NCBI GenBank assembly: GCA_040753875.1
Contig: JBFMDV010000032.1
Coordinates: 86,263 to 150,262, forward strand
Direction of reading: 5' to 3'
Length of the DNA: 64,000 nucleotides
Origin: Candidatus Zixiibacteriota bacterium
Lineage (GTDB): Bacteria; Zixibacteria; MSB-5A5; GN15; FEB-12
This document shows, one piece after another, positions 63,099-64,000 of this stretch. The position numbers and the translations under genes are program-made. How positions within the stretch are numbered: position 1 is the stretch's first letter; each line of letters begins with the position of its first letter. The notes under the pieces were generated by a model that saw nothing but the letters and a program-made list of their open reading frames with translations, did not search any database and was not told where the DNA came from.

Positions 63099-63748
63099 TG
63101 CGCTGGGTTATATGGGGCGCGGTGGGACTGATAGTCGTTGCGACCATCGGGGCGCTGATCATTCTGCAGATGACTTCGGCGCCGGAACCGCCACTGGCTG
63201 ATGCCTCGATATTTAATGATTCGATTCCGGCCCAACTACCTAAAGAGCCTAAGCTCGCCCAGAAGGAACTGCAGAAGGCACGCCGTAAACTGGGTTCGCT
63301 TCGCCCGACTAAGCCATACATTGTGATCGACACCCACGCCAACAAGATATTCCTCCGCACCGAGGACTCGATCATGCTGGTAGCCACCTGTTCGACCGGC
63401 TCGGGGGGGGAGTTGATCGACAGCGTCACCGGTCGCAAGTGGATTTTCGATACGCCGCGCGGGGTGTTCAAAGTGAAAAACAAACTGACCGAACCCTGGT
63501 GGCGCAAACCGGACTGGGCGTTCATCGAAGAAAACGAATCGATTCCGAAACGCGAAGAGGACCGCTTTGATCCCAACGTCATGGGGGAATACGCACTCGG
63601 TTTCGGCGATGGCTTCTTCATCCACGGCACCATTTATGAGCGCCTGCTGGGAATCAACGTGACCCACGGCTGCGTGCGGGTGGGAACCGAGGATTTGGAG
63701 AAGCTCTACAAGCGATCACCAATCGGCACCTCCATCTATATTTTCTGA
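63095..63748 (+). CDS. L,D-transpeptidase (YkuD), second copy
   Basis: 217 residues from the ATG at 63095, whose first bases overlap the stop of the previous gene (ATGA); ATG at 63098 also possible. One N-terminal helix (WGAVGLIVVATIGALIIL), then a YkuD domain: VIDTHANKIFL, a TPRGVFKVKNK strand, FFIHGTI and the active-site THGCVRVGTED with Cys. A G8 run at 63403-63410 lies in the coding frame, which is intact here. It is the third gene of the envelope operon. The two transpeptidases differ in length and stalk. Confidence 0.92.
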   Translation: MMRWVIWGAVGLIVVATIGALIILQMTSAPEPPLADASIFNDSIPAQLPKEPKLAQKELQKARRKLGSLRPTKPYIVIDTHANKIFLRTEDSIMLVATCSTGSGGELIDSVTGRKWIFDTPRGVFKVKNKLTEPWWRKPDWAFIEENESIPKREEDRFDPNVMGEYALGFGDGFFIHGTIYERLLGINVTHGCVRVGTEDLEKLYKRSPIGTSIYIF

Positions 63749-63797
63749 TATTCAGTATCGCTGTATGCCCAGGTATGTAAAGCCGATTAGCACGGCA

Positions 63798-64000
63798 GTC
63801 ATTGCGAGGAGTTCCGCCGAAGGCGGAACGAACGAAGCAATCTCGCCCGCTGCCCCAAGGTCCATCATTGCGAGGCGCTCCGCCCCCTCAGTCATTGCGA
63901 GGCGCTTCGCCGAAGCAATCTCGTCGCGGGATGGTAGGTCCATCATTGCGAGGCGGGTCGCCAGTTCCGTCATTGCGAGGCGCTTCGCCGAAGCAATCTC
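63798..64000 (+). repeat. Cluster of palindromic repeats at the right edge
   Basis: Three fuller copies at 63798-63844, 63891-63922 and 63969-64000 begin GTCATTGCGAGG and end GAAGCAATCTC; two shorter pieces lie at 63864-63887 and 63941-63968. The inner part reads as an inverted repeat (GGCGCTTCGCCGAAGC type), and copies also occur at 13592-13623 and 16398-16445. The cluster runs into the right edge and may be longer. Confidence 0.88.

Noticed and set aside
63403..63410. G8 tract in the second L,D-transpeptidase gene as a frameshift
   Set aside because: The frame runs through it intact from the start to the YkuD Cys motif and stop.

Overview
The window is a chromosomal stretch of a Gram-negative bacterium. 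Outer-membrane genes (a TonB-dependent receptor, a porin-like beta-barrel, several lipoproteins), two secreted proteins ending in dockerin-like calcium repeats, and a carbamoyltransferase/SxtJ-like/DUF5989/SGNH cluster recall uncultured FCB-group lineages such as Zixibacteria. That placement is an inference from gene content; there is no rRNA, tRNA, CRISPR array, IS transposase or phage gene to test it. Most genes have GGAGG-type ribosome binding sites. A few genes instead have a -10 hexamer only 6-8 bases before the ATG, suggesting leaderless transcripts.

Layout. 1-4.6 kb: the end of a DEAD-box RNA helicase, a bacteriohemerythrin, a 692-residue multidomain signalling protein, and an ECF sigma factor with its zinc-binding anti-sigma factor. 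4.7-8.3 kb: a nitroreductase, then a sulfur-type operon (ArsR repressor fused to rhodanese, DsrE protein, SQR-like flavoprotein) behind a perfect 10-2-10 palindrome. 8.5-13.1 kb: an RND/MMPL exporter with a LolA-like periplasmic protein, an outer-membrane barrel and a small membrane protein. 13.6-16.4 kb: a DUF72 protein and the ribosome-associated ABC-F protein EttA. 16.6-22.7 kb: a TonB receptor and an internally duplicated secreted dockerin protein. 22.9-25.8 kb: archease and RtcB (RNA ligation), then a CDF metal exporter. 25.9-33.6 kb: a peroxiredoxin, two sugar-epimerase-like SDRs, a PLP enzyme, and the carbamoyltransferase cluster, including a 53-residue DUF5989 gene.

33.7-42.1 kb looks like an accessory block. 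It holds a GT-C glycosyltransferase/TPR gene broken at a G8 tract, an ABC-2 transporter, a secreted subtilisin and a beta-propeller lipoprotein. The last two lie between 66-bp perfect direct repeats made from the 3' end of a GNAT gene, next to a 114-bp interspersed repeat. 42.3-47 kb: a cupredoxin lipoprotein whose two halves are in permuted order, a small exported protein, a DMT transporter overlapping a complete Ada protein, DinB and an aldo/keto reductase. 47-53.6 kb: TPR proteins and a nucleotide-sugar operon (Gmd, Rmd-like, UDP-sugar dehydrogenase) with a good promoter and terminator. 53.7-60.5 kb: a HEAT-repeat/HD-GYP pair and three type IV pilin-like genes, one with a heme-type CxxCH motif. 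61.3-63.7 kb: a lipoprotein and two L,D-transpeptidases. The window ends in a cluster of short palindromic repeats also found at 13.6 and 16.4 kb.
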